Assembly (NCBI RefSeq): GCF_043290135.1
Contig: NC_134707.1
Coordinates: 73,350,508 to 73,414,507, forward strand
Direction of reading: 5' to 3'
Source of the DNA: Rhipicephalus microplus
Lineage: Eukaryota > Arthropoda > Arachnida > Ixodida > Ixodidae
Length of the DNA: 64,000 nucleotides
Shown: one piece after another, positions 54,500 to 64,000 of the stretch
Layout of the letters: every line of letters begins with the position of its first letter
Numbering within the stretch: position 1 is the stretch's first letter
Notes under the pieces: model-generated
Told to the model about the DNA's origin: nothing
The model's input: the letters and a program-made list of their open reading frames with translations, nothing else
The model's database searches: none
Translations under genes and position numbers: made by a program

Positions 54500-56205
54500 A
54501 GAAATACGAGTGGAAATAAACGCTGTGAGCTTTTCGGTTGGTGGCTCCCGGGAACTGAATTTCAGCAATTTGATCCTTGACCGGCGAGGTGCGTTGGTTG
54601 CTGGGTTACTGAAACCCGCACAAACACGACGTGGTGTCAAGAAAGTGAACCAGTCGAGACACCCACGTTTGAAAACGAGACGTCATCAAGCGCGAAGCGC
54701 CAAGGCTTCTGCAGCGCACGGCTTGTTTCAGCCTCCGCAGCTCGACTCCAACAACGCCTCGGAGTGGACAGCGTAGATACAGACGTTCGACGACTATCGC
54801 TTCGCATGTGGCCTGAACGAGCCCTAGGAGGAGGCGTTAGTGCGCACCTTGCTCCACACCATGAGCCGACAAGCACGAGGCATCTTTTCAACGTTTAACC
54901 TGTTGGAGGACGATGCAGACAAAGTTTGACGTCGTCAAAAAGATGTTCAAAGAGTACTTCGTGAAAGACTGAAATTTGGTGCATGAGAGCGCTCGCTTCC
55001 ACAGAAGGCAGCAAATGTCCGGAGAAACCTTCGATTATTTCATGACTGCGCTACATGTTTTGGTGGACCGGTGTGACTTCGGCGACTGCAAGGAACGCCT
55101 AGTGTAGGACAGATTCGTTGTCGGTTTTTGAGATGCGAAGCTCTCAGAGTCTCTTCAAATGAACGGCAAGTTGACTCTGGCAATGGCTTTAGTGAAAGCG
55201 TGACTCAAGGAAGCGGTGCAGAAGCAGCAGGAAGAGCTTCGGGGCACGGGGAGTGCCGGCAATGCTACGTCATTCCAGCAGTGCGACGAGGCAGGCATCA
55301 ACGCCGTCGGGCATCAGAGGAGCCAGCCGAAAATAGCTTACTGAATTCGAGGTTCACGCTGCAAATTCTGTGGGGGCCGCGGCCATGTGAGGACTGTTTG
55401 CGCATCAAGGGCACACAAGTGCAACAACTGCGGCATCAAAGTGAATTTCAGCCAGGTGTGTCTCAAGAAGACTTCACAATGACGACAGGTATGAGTCGCC
55501 TCAATAGAAACTGACTCTAGTAATGTTTTTTGGGGAAATGTCAATGCATCTAGCGCTGGGTACGATTTGTTCTAGTAAGAGTTGATGGTGTGCCCGTCTT
55601 TGCCAAGGTGGATACGGGCGCTGGAGTTTCGGTAGTACTCAGTTTTTTCAGGTTTACCCACGAAACTGGGTAAGGCAGACGGGGGGCTCACGAGAGCCAG
55701 TGGGGCCCGTCTTGATGTATTAAACAAGTACGAGGCAGAAGTTCAATGGAAAAGGAAAACTTCTCGCCAGGTATTTTATGTTGTTAATGCTTTGCGCAAC
55801 GTTCTGCTCTGTTTGCCTGCTCTCGAAGCATTAGGCGTAGTTAATTTCATGAAGCCTGTGAGCAAACATACTATGAGGCCTTCCTTGCACGTTCTTTTAT
55901 TAGTTTTAGCACGATTCCAGGTGAATAGTGTATAACGCTGAAGCCGGAAGCCGCCTCTTTTTTTATATGCGTGTCACGCAGGATACCGATTTCACTAAGA
56001 GAACAGGTCAAAACAGGTATTGAGAAAATGCAGCGCATGGGTGTCATTCGCTTTTTGACAATATTATCCAGAACTTCCTCATCCGTTCATTTACTCGTAG
56101 TTTTGCGGAGGGTCTTGGCTAGTACTCCTCATTCGACTCGGTTACGGTCTCGTGAGGAGCTACTTCACAAGATTTCACTTCCCTGTATTCGCACCTGACC
56201 ATCGA
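54500..56205 (+). pseudogene. Mag-like gypsy gag, protease and RT start
   Basis: Plus strand. An AATAAA at about 54516 and a following tail look like the end of a 5' LTR. Gag then reads FQPPQLDSNNASEWTA, a stop, TFDDYRFACGLNEP, a stop, RTLLHTMSRQARGIF, HRRQQMSGETFDYFMTALH. The knuckles are CKFCGGRGHVRTVC and a second, CNNCGIKVNFSQVC, whose His is Asn. Protease: VDGVPVFAKVDTGAGVSVV (active site DTG kept). RT begins near 55970 with RIPISLREQVKTGIEKMQRMGVIR and soon decays. The motifs match Mag-clade gypsy elements. At least six stops or shifts. Confidence 0.8.
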
Positions 56206-56836
56206 TCGAATTCCAGATGTCATCCCACCATTGCCTAGATAGGAATTCGACACTGTTCATCCATGATGTTCTTTAGCTCACAAGATTTCTTTCAGAGACT
56301 GTGATTAAGGTGCTGGCCCTTCCATCTCTCGAAGACCAACTGCTTCGCTCGAGTTAGTGCGCACGTTGGCTGTCCATCTTCTACATCCGCAAGTCTGTCT
56401 GCACTACATTGGTGCACTCCCGCAAATCCCGCATAACTGATTAAGTTTATTGTTCTTTGCCTTCCGGCTTTCCTTCCTGTGCGAGTAATTCTTGGCGAAT
56501 TTTTCAGAGCCTGTCTTAGTCGGTAAATGAGAAGGCCCAAAGCTTTTACTGCAATACCTCAAAGCTGGTCGTATTTATATAGGTGTTGCTGCCAAGATCA
56601 ACCATGAGGTTGGACCATCTGACCGAGTCGATGTTCTTGAAAAAGGTGAGCTATGCTACAGAGCCTCAAACTATAGATGTGCCCTGTTTGGGAGCGCCTG
56701 GTCTGGTACTAAAGAGAAGCCGAAGTCACTTGTTTCCGACCTCTGGCAGGAAACGAGTTAACGACTGAACAGTACTTCTGAAAAAGGAACCAAATCTGTC
56801 CCGAAACGTCGTGTCATTTTTAAGAGCCTACTTCTT
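56206..56836. other. Unassigned sequence after the Mag-like pol
   Basis: Frames here (including one of 61 codons at 56583-56768) match nothing I know. It may be decayed pol of the same element. Confidence 0.4.
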
Positions 56837-57290
56837 TTGCTGGGCGGTAGTCTGTCGTCATTGTGCCGGTGTGTACGCTGCTGGTCATTGCTCCCGCTAG
56901 AGGCGCAGCTGTGCTCTTTGTTACAAGAGCGCTCACTAGATGGCGCGCCACCGCTCAGGCGACGCTCGCTCCACTCTCGGCACGTGCTCTGCTTTGGTAG
57001 GAGACCACTAGGTGGCCGCGCCTATGTAGAGGACTCGCTCTGGGCGCACTTCCTTTCTCTTTCACCGGAAATCACTGACTCCGCATTCATACCGCTACCT
57101 ACTATGAACATGGCAGAAGCTATGGTGGAGGCGTGGAGGGCTTTGACTGTGGCTGCAGCTCGCTCTCGTGGTCAGGACCTTTTTCGAACTTTTCACTGCA
57201 ATATACAAATGAAGAACCTCTGTCTTTATACGTTACAAATAAAAAATAAAGCCATTACACTAAAACGGTCTTCCAAGCTTATGTGACTCG
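56837..57290 (+). repeat. LTR-like block
   Basis: GC-rich block with repeated CTAGATGGCGC-like and CTAGGTGGCCGC-like words and AATAAA near 57246, placed where a 3' LTR of the Mag-like element would be. It does not visibly match the LTR end at 54500, so the link is doubtful. Confidence 0.3.
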
Positions 57291-57367
57291 TAAATAAGCT
57301 CTTGAACAAAATTTAAATACTGCATCAGTATGGTATTGTTGGTATTGAGTACAATAAAAATGTATAT

Positions 57368-57748
57368 TGCCACGTTCCTTTCTTCAAGTTTTGTTACCAC
57401 CCCGTTACACTACATTGACCGCAAAACGCACATTCCATGTTCAAAAAGCTTCGAGGCTGTAGTAGATCGTTTTGTTCAGATTACGCCCACTTCGCCAACA
57501 TTATAGATTATTCTGGAACCTACGTCTCCGCAAGTGATAACCCTAGAATATTCGATGGCAAGTGTACAAATGCCGACGCGCTTCGCTGCTTGTCAGTTGA
57601 TCGACGGCCGACGCTGCATTCGCTGCTATCAGTACAAGTGTGTTACTGTTACCAGACTTTCTGCTTACCGGGCACAAGTTCGCCCAAATAAACAGTCTGA
57701 TCTGACCATACATTCTTCTGCCTTCAGCCATGTCACGACCAGGTAGCA
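57368..57748 (+). repeat. Element D 5' LTR (family A)
   Basis: 381 bp, TGCCACGTTC to GGTAGCA, aligning with the LTRs at 6929-7313 and 37229-37862. AATAAACAGTC near 57689 is the polyadenylation region. Confidence 0.85.
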
Positions 57749-57750
57749 TC

Positions 57751-57763
57751 TGGTGGAGGTGCT
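57751..57763 (+). other. Element D primer-binding site
   Basis: TGGTGGAGGTGCT two bases after the LTR, the same signature as in element B. Confidence 0.65.
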
Positions 57764-57932
57764 TCTTTTATGTAGTGGCTGCCCCCTTCAAGCCGTGAAG
57801 CGTTCCTGCGTCGTGGAAAAAACCCCGATGCCAGCCACGAGCAGCTAGTTAGCCACAGGAAACAACACCTGCCACCGGGGTACGGCCTTCTACCTGACCA
57901 GATTGTGAAGACTTAACTGTTGACGTCGATTA

Positions 57933-59075
57933 TGGTAACATCGCCTGTGCCACCTACTCCGCTGCTGCTCCGGCAAGCCAAGGAGCCGCGAACTTTCCGT
58001 GCTTCGCCACTCGAAGACAATGAAAGCAGGCTTGAAATGTTATACCGTGTAGCCGTCTTCAAGGACTGGATTGACGATGACAAGCTTCGGCATGACTATT
58101 TCGCTTTCGAAGGCGCTGCTTGGACCTGATTCGAGAATCAGGACCGAAGCCTCACGACGTGGGACGTCTTTAGGGCCAAGTTCTTTGACACTTTTGCAAG
58201 TGTGGTTCGCAAGGAAGCCCTCATAGAAACTCGCATACAGCTTTCAAATGATTACGTGGTTCTGTTCACGAAAGAGATGACCTAACTGTTCCGTCACGAT
58301 GACCACGAAATACCTGAGGACAAGAAAGTGTGCCTCCTCATGAGAGGAGTTGAGCTGGAGCTTTCTGCGGGACCAATGCGGACCCTTACGAACGGCGATC
58401 AAGAATTCGTCTCGGAAGTAACGACTATCGAAAGGACCTTTGAAATTCACACACGAAAATTCAACCACCGCTCGACGCCAGGCTGTGCAGATAACGTTCC
58501 CGTCATGCCAGCCACAAGTTGCTTCAATCGCAGACATAGTCAGAGAAGAAACTCAGCAATTGCTGGGCACGGCTGAGTGAGTGCAGCAGCAACTTCAAGC
58601 TATGAGTCAAGCTACTGCAGCCTGCCGTCAGCCCCTCCTCCACGCCCATGCCAAGACGCCTCCCTGTCGCGCTTCCGTCGCCAGACGCCACCGCCAACAC
58701 CACCACCACCGATGTCCTACCGTTCGCTAGCCCGACAACGCAGCGCGCCAAGGAAAACCAACGTTTGGCGTGCACCCGACAGCCGCCCGCTCTGCTGCCA
58801 CTGCAGTTAGGCCGGGTGTATACCTACCGCCGTTGCCAGTATCGATGGATGGGTCTACGGGGCTTCAACATCGACGCGCCATGCCCACAATGGGGTGGAC
58901 GACCTCATGCCACCGCCGACTGCCTCGCGGGAGCACAGTTTACACCCCGACGAGCTTATCGTTCGCCGTCGCCCGGCCGCTACGCCTCACCGTACCGCAG
59001 GGAGTACACCAGCCCTGCTCGGGGCCGATCTCCGCGCCTTTACTCGGAAAACTAAAGGCAGTAACCGATGGAAGT
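57933..59075 (+). pseudogene. Element D gag (broken)
   Basis: Plus strand from the ATG near 57933: PVPPTPLLLRQAKEPRTF, DWIDDDKLRHDYFAFEGAAWT followed by a stop, TWDVFRAKFFDTFA, a stop, EIPEDKKVCLLMRGVELEL, a helical part, then an Arg/Pro/Ser-rich tail. The knuckle starts as LCCHCS and a stop destroys it. It is the capsid and nucleocapsid of a family A gypsy, decayed by at least four stops. Confidence 0.75.
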
Positions 59076-59289
59076 GTGGTTGCTGTACGAGGAACTACCG
59101 AAGATCCCCCGTCGCCGCCAACGACGATGACGCCACATCGAAATCGAAAGTACCCACTGAAAGAAGAAAACGGTCTTGACGTCGAGTCTTCGCAGCCTCA
59201 AGAAGACGTCACGATGCAACGTGCAAGCAGCGCAGCAAATAGACGTAGCCGTGATCCAACACCACGACCCAACCGCAACGCACGACGAT

Positions 59290-59505
59290 GAACCAGCGAC
59301 CTTGACGTAGTATTTGACGGCCACCTCGTCACTGCTCTCGTCGATACTGGAGCCGTTAATTACATTGTCAGTGGACTTTTCACGATGAAGTTGGAAAAAG
59401 TGTGGACTGCATCGCAAGGCCCCAAAATTCGGATCGCTGAAGGTCACTTATTAATGCCGACAATTCGGAGGGGCACGCGGGCCCTTCGGTGTGCAGGATA
59501 GCTAG
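59290..59505 (+). pseudogene. Element D protease, cut off
   Basis: LDVVFDGHLVTALVDTGAVN carries the DTG active site, followed by KIRIAEGHLLMPTI, then a stop. LINE sequence starts within about 20 bp, so RT, integrase and the 3' LTR of D are gone. Confidence 0.75.
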
Positions 59506-59519
59506 TAACGAGGAAAACA

Positions 59520-60600
59520 ACCAGGGAAAAACAACCAAATACCGCGGGAGACCTAACTCCACTTTTGAAGAACAATTTATTGTTGGAGAGATTCGCAGAG
59601 CTCTGCGTGGCCTTAATAGTAATTTCACGCCAGACCCAGATGGTGTAACAAACAAAGCACTCAGAAACCTCGAGCACGAGTCAGTAGAGTTTCTCGCAGA
59701 CGAAAGCAACCACATATACAAGTAGGGTGCAGTCCTTGAGCAGTGGAAGAATGCGCCGGTCATCATCATTTCTAAGCCAGGAGAGCCACGAAGCTTGGAA
59801 AGTCGATACGCCGATCTTACATCCCGTTCGGGAAAAGTGGCAAACAGTGGCATCCACAAAAGACTCACTAGGTTTATTGAAGAAAAACAGCAGTTTCCTC
59901 ACAACATGGTGTGATTTAGGCCTGGTGTTTCAACTAGGGAAGCCGCGAGGCTCGTCAGGAATCAGATACTCGACAGTAACACTCAGGACACGAGGGTCAT
60001 TCTTTGTTTCGACCTGGAGAAGCTGTTTGCTACACTTAATCACTCATTCTTTCTCGACGCAATTTCAAACCTAAGCCAGGGCATGGCCTTTCATGCTTTC
60101 GTTTGATCTTTCCTCGAGGATCGCAGTGCCCTGCTCAAGGTCGGCGATATAGAAACGGACAAAATGAAACAGCAATATGCGTTCCCCGCAAAGGTCTGTG
60201 ATTTTACCCACTCTTGTTCAACATTGCCATGACTTGACTATCGAAGGGTCTGTGCAATACACAAGGCCTTAGACATACCATTTACGCAGACGACATAACA
60301 ATCTGATGTGCAGGAGGCAGCGACGGTTACATTAAATCTGCCCGCCAGGAAGCCATTGACTACTGCGACTCTTTTCTGCAAACCAAGGGCCGCAGGTGCT
60401 CCCCGAGTAATTCGCAGCTGCTTTTGTATAGACCCTTCAGGTGAAGGCACAAGTCAAGACATTGGAAGTCGCTAGCAGAGGTTGGCATCAATCTGCACAC
60501 AAAGTGTGGTGGCACAATACCTAGGGTCGCGTCACTGCGCATCCTCGGTATGGTTGTGAAGTCTTCGTGCACCAATAACCAAACGATTCTCCGGCTCGCG
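59520..60600 (+). pseudogene. LINE reverse transcriptase fragment
   Basis: Plus-strand frames give RT motifs of an arthropod LINE: LRGLNSNFTPDPDGVTNKAL, RLTRFIEEKQQFPHNM, FRPGVSTREAARLV, VILCFDLEKLFATLNHSF, FLEDRSALLKVGDIE, and in another frame the catalytic TIYADDIT followed by DGYIKSARQEAIDYCDSFL. FDLEK keeps the first Asp and YADD the next two. More than six stops or shifts, no endonuclease, and no RNase H. It could be the same family as the 3' end at 4780-5565, but no shared segment proves it. Confidence 0.8.
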
Positions 60601-60839
60601 AAAAAAGACCGAAGAAAACATAATCAGGAGAAGAGCCTTATCAGCCCCTTGTTCAGCTACAAGGAAATGCCCCAGAAGATGAGAAAATATGCGTTAAAGT
60701 TGCTATTAGGATTCAGCTAGGAAAAAAGACCGAAGAAAACAATCAGGAGAAGAGCCTTATCAGCTCTTGTTCAGCTACAAGGAAATGCCCCAGAAAATGG
60801 GAAAATATGCGTTAAAGTTTCTATTAGGATCCAGCTAGG
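60601..60839. repeat. 121-bp tandem duplication in LINE fragment
   Basis: AAAAAAGACCGAAGAAAACA starts at 60601 and again at 60722. Both copies run to a final CAGCTAGGA with a few substitutions and a short indel. Confidence 0.93.
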
Positions 60840-61736
60840 ATCCCGACTTGATGCATGCTTAGCTTTGACTATTGCAGATTTGCCCACCGAGTCAGATCAC
60901 TGGGTATTGCCAATAAAAAGCAGCTTGTACATGTGGAACTATGGTATTGGAGAAAAGTGAACAACGGGGCGAGTGAAGTCTATATCAGCATTGTGAAAAT
61001 CCAAACTCGAATTCTCTGCTGAAGCGTGACATGAACATGAAGTGTGCCCTCGACGCTAATCGCAGTTGCCAGCATCCCCAGGCTTAGCACCATCGTCACT
61101 GCCTAGTATATTTATGCGTCCTCAAGAATCGTCGGGGTCCATCACCGCAAGCTCCAGGCTGCATCTTCAAGTGATCACCGGCGCAAGCCTTAACGACCGT
61201 CGGGTGACAACCGTGCTACAGGTTTGCCTTACAAAACCGGCTACTTGTAGCTCAGAGCAAGTGCTTGAGCGTTCTATCAAGCGGTGCAAAGCAGAATAAC
61301 GGTTCAATAGTTAACAAGAAAGAAATCTTAGGAACACTGTTCTGCCACTTTGATTTCTCCTTTCTCCATGGCGTGTTTCTGCCGATGAATAAAGCGGCAG
61401 TTGTTCCTAGGTGAAGATTCAAAATGGGATTACAGAACGCAGTAAACGATCCTTTTTCTAGACTATGGTTGTCGGCCTATGCTTGCCGTTACTGAGCTGC
61501 CAGTAATCTAAGAGAAATATATCAGTTTATACCATAACTCTTGGTGTTCAGCAGTTATTGGATCATTTGACATAGATACTCCCGCGAGGTCTCGTAAGAC
61601 GCGTCGTGGCACACCTCCACTGAGACTACTCCTCGTCATTTAAACGTTTTTGTGGCTTAAGCTGGAGACACAGCTTAGCGTGAACCCACTCAAAGATGTT
61701 ACCATGAACGTCATAATAAACACCCACACCGAATAT
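60840..61736. other. No recognisable gene
   Basis: Remnants of LINE sequence may extend to about 61000. After that nothing can be assigned. Confidence 0.45.
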
Positions 61737-61866
61737 TGTTACAAAGACCGACACGCAGGCACAAAACAGGGCGTTTACTTTAGTAACTAAAGGCCAAAAG
61801 CACGAACACAAAAGCACGCGCCACAGGACTACATCATTATTCTCGTCAGAGGCTGGCCACAATTAG
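61737..61866 (-). repeat. Possible LTR end of element E
   Basis: On the minus strand the block starts TGTGGCCAGCC and ends GTCTTTGTAACA, with TG..CA ends, downstream of the E integrase. It is short for an LTR and no partner lies in the window. Confidence 0.3.
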
Positions 61867-62029
61867 TTGCCAGCCTACCTTGAATCAATTCACCGCTTTC
61901 AAAAGCGACCATCCCGGTCGATTGACTAAGATGCTAGAGATGGCCGTGGAAAAAGATGGTCACGTCAATGAAAAAAAATAAGCCTGCGCTGTTGTGGATA
62001 ATAAGTAAAAAGTTCCAAGTATTCATAGC

Positions 62030-62960
62030 TCGCGGGTGTGGTACGGTTTCATACGTACTACATGGACTACTTCTGTACGTGGATGTCTACGGTTTAAAAT
62101 GGTATCAGAGCTTCAAGGAACTACCTCGTAATTCACGTCACTGAGGCAATACACAACTTCGTAAGGGCCAAAGTAGCGTCGCAATAGCGTCTCCGAAAGC
62201 CCACGATGTCGAACTGGGGTTCACACCCATACATAGTCACCTGGTTGATAGTGGACGTTCCTTCGGCCTTGGTTGTAACGGTGAGCGTCGGTATCTTGCT
62301 GCGTGCGAATGCGGTTCCGTGCAAGCTGGCGCGCTTCCTCGGCTTTCTCAACGAAGTCGTCAACGCAGTCATTTCCGCTGGTGCCCTGGTCTACGGGGAG
62401 CATAGCGTCTAAGGGTGTTGTAACGCGACAGTCATAAACAAGCTCGAATGGTGTTAGGTCTGTGGTCTCTTGCACAGCGGTAATATAAGCAAACGTGACG
62501 TACGGCAAAATTTCATACCACGTTTTGTGCTCTACATCAACATACATAGATAACGTGTCGGCCAGTGTTTTGTTTAACCGCTCCGTCAAGCCGTTCGTTT
62601 GGGGATGATAAGCTGTTGTTTCCCGGTGGTTGGTGTGCGTCAGCTTGGCGCTTTGTTGCAATAACTCTGCCGTAAATGCTGCTTCGCGATCGGCTATAAG
62701 AACAGCAGGTCACCATGACGCAAAACAATGTCGTCGACGAAGAATCTGGCGACTTCAACTGCAGTTCCCCTAGACACAGCTTTAGTTTCTGCATAGCAAG
62801 TCAGATAGTCGGTTGCGACGATTATCCACTTATTTTCTGAGGACGACGTAGGGAATGGACCAAGAAGATCCATTCACACTTGCTGAAACGGTGCTCGAGG
62901 TATATCTAAAGGCTGGAGGAAGCCGGTGGGCTTTGCGGGTGGAACTTTACGCCTCTGACA
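62030..62960 (-). pseudogene. Element E integrase (gypsy)
   Basis: Minus strand. Core: DLLGPFPTSSSENKW, IIVATDYLTCYAETKAV (Asp 1), IADREAAFTAELLQQ (Asp 2, after an in-frame stop), then the clean stretch 62661-62221 with TTAYHPQTNGLTERLNKTL (Glu), MYVDVEHKTWYEILPYVTFAY and the C-terminal YQPGDYVWV. Then RGLSETLLRRYFGPYEVVY, and in another frame TEVVHVVRMKPYHTREL near 62035. The triad is intact, unlike in element B, but stops and shifts break the frame. Confidence 0.87.
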
Positions 62961-64000
62961 GTCACGGCAGGTGCGGACTTGGCGCTGAACGGAAGAACGG
63001 AGGACTGTGACCAGTAGTACTATTGTCGAATGCGCGCTAATGTCCTAGAAAAGCCTAAGTGACCGGCAGAAGGATCGTCGTGGCACGCTTGCAAAACTTC
63101 CACACTCAGTGCTGTTGGAACGGCGAGGAGAAAAGTTTCGTGGCTGCTCTCAAGATTTCTCTTGTAAAGAACATTGTTCCGCAGGGAATACGTTGTTAAT
63201 CCACGTCAGAGCCGGCGTGGGAAGATAACGTCTTCTCCTTGAAGATGCTGGATGAGAGGAATAGCTTAGTGTCCTCACGTTGAAGCTCAGCCATCCGCAT
63301 CACATCGACGACGCCAAGAAACGGTAAATCTTGTCCAGTGTCAGATGACGTCGGGGAAACAGGAGCATGAGACAGGCAGTCAGCATCTGTATGCTTATGT
63401 TAGACCACCGTTATGTGGTACTCTTGAAGGCGGAGGCTCCAGCGGGCGAGGCGGCATGAAGGATCTTGTAGATCGGCAAGTCAACAGAGCAAACGGTGGT
63501 CACTGACCGCTAGAAATGGCCGGCCGTATAGGTAGGGTTGAAACTTGCTAATAGCCCAAACCACTGCTAGGTATTCTTTTTCGGTGGTAAAGTAGTTAGC
63601 TTCTGCTTTTGTGAGACTGCGGCTCACGTAAGTGATCACACGCTTTGCGCCGTCCTGCTATTGAACAAGAATGGCTTCGATTCCTACATTGCTAGCGTCA
63701 GTGTTAATTTCAGTGTCGGCAGTGTCGTCAAAATGTGGCAGCACTGGAGCTGTCTGCAGTCGATTGCGCAGCTATACGAAGGCTTGTTGTTCTTCCGTCC
63801 ATACGAAGGGCACATCTGGCCGTGTGAGTCTTGTAAGAGGTTCCCCAAGTTTCGAAAGTCCTTCGACAAAACGGCGGCAGTAGGCACAGTGTCCGAAGAA
63901 TCGTTGAACAGCCTTCTTGTCTCCAGGACGAGGTAACTCGGCAACGGCAGCCAACTTGTCTAGATCTGGTCGAACACGCCCCGGGCTCACCACGTGGCCG
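62961..64000 (-). pseudogene. Element E RT end, RNase H and zinc region (runs off edge)
   Basis: Minus strand. RT thumb at 63993-63772: GRVRPDLDKLAAVAELPRP, RFFGHCAYCRRFVEGLSKL, PLTRLTRPDVPFVWT. RNase H at about 63720-63430: EINTDASNVGIEAILVQ, a stop, [41 protein letters not shown], another stop. A degraded linker follows toward the integrase zinc region at about 63000. The remainder of the element lies right of the window. It is related to but distinct from A and B. Confidence 0.85.

Overview
The window looks like an arthropod nuclear genome, most probably a hard (ixodid) tick. The main reasons are six copies of a tRNA-headed SINE of the kind known from ixodid ticks, BEL/Pao and several Ty3/gypsy lineages, LINEs with an RNase H domain, many microsatellites, and a spliced BTB-BACK gene. 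Nothing bacterial is seen: no operons, rRNA, CRISPR arrays or prophage. The organism is an inference from repeat style, since no species marker is present.

Layout. 1-7313 is a mosaic of dead retroelement pieces: BEL/Pao gag and LTR (minus), a gypsy pol fragment (plus), a gag-like scrap, the 3' end of an RNase H-bearing LINE, and the 3' end plus LTR of a gypsy family here called A. 7965-9926 holds the only convincing host gene, two exons of a BTB-BACK protein on the minus strand, with a SINE in the intron. 10110-13517 is intergenic, with a MITE-like element and short tandem repeats. 13534-19282 is a structurally complete LINE (minus) with a perfect 16-bp target-site duplication, an intact 1239-residue ORF2 and a frameshifted ORF1. 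19299-37228 is gene-poor: a 137-bp dimer, a roughly 150-bp satellite, palindromes, MITE-like repeats, microsatellites and SINEs.

37229-54470 is a nested block. A minus-strand gypsy (A) is split by a SINE in its LTR, by a whole plus-strand gypsy (B, 38668-44352, TSD ATAT), by a whole minus-strand element (C, 44954-51339, TSD CTGTT, twin 878-bp LTRs), and by an unidentified stretch of about 1.3 kb. Element C has a gypsy-type reverse transcriptase but carries integrase upstream of it, the rare Gmr1-like domain order. 54500-64000 holds a Mag-like gypsy (plus), a family-A gag and protease start with its 5' LTR (plus), a LINE RT fragment with an internal tandem duplication, and a gypsy pol (minus) that runs off the right edge.

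The genes do not form a pathway. The story is successive transposition and decay. Only LINE ORF2 and parts of element C look close to functional. Coordinates of degenerate elements come from reading translations by eye and may be off by tens of bases.
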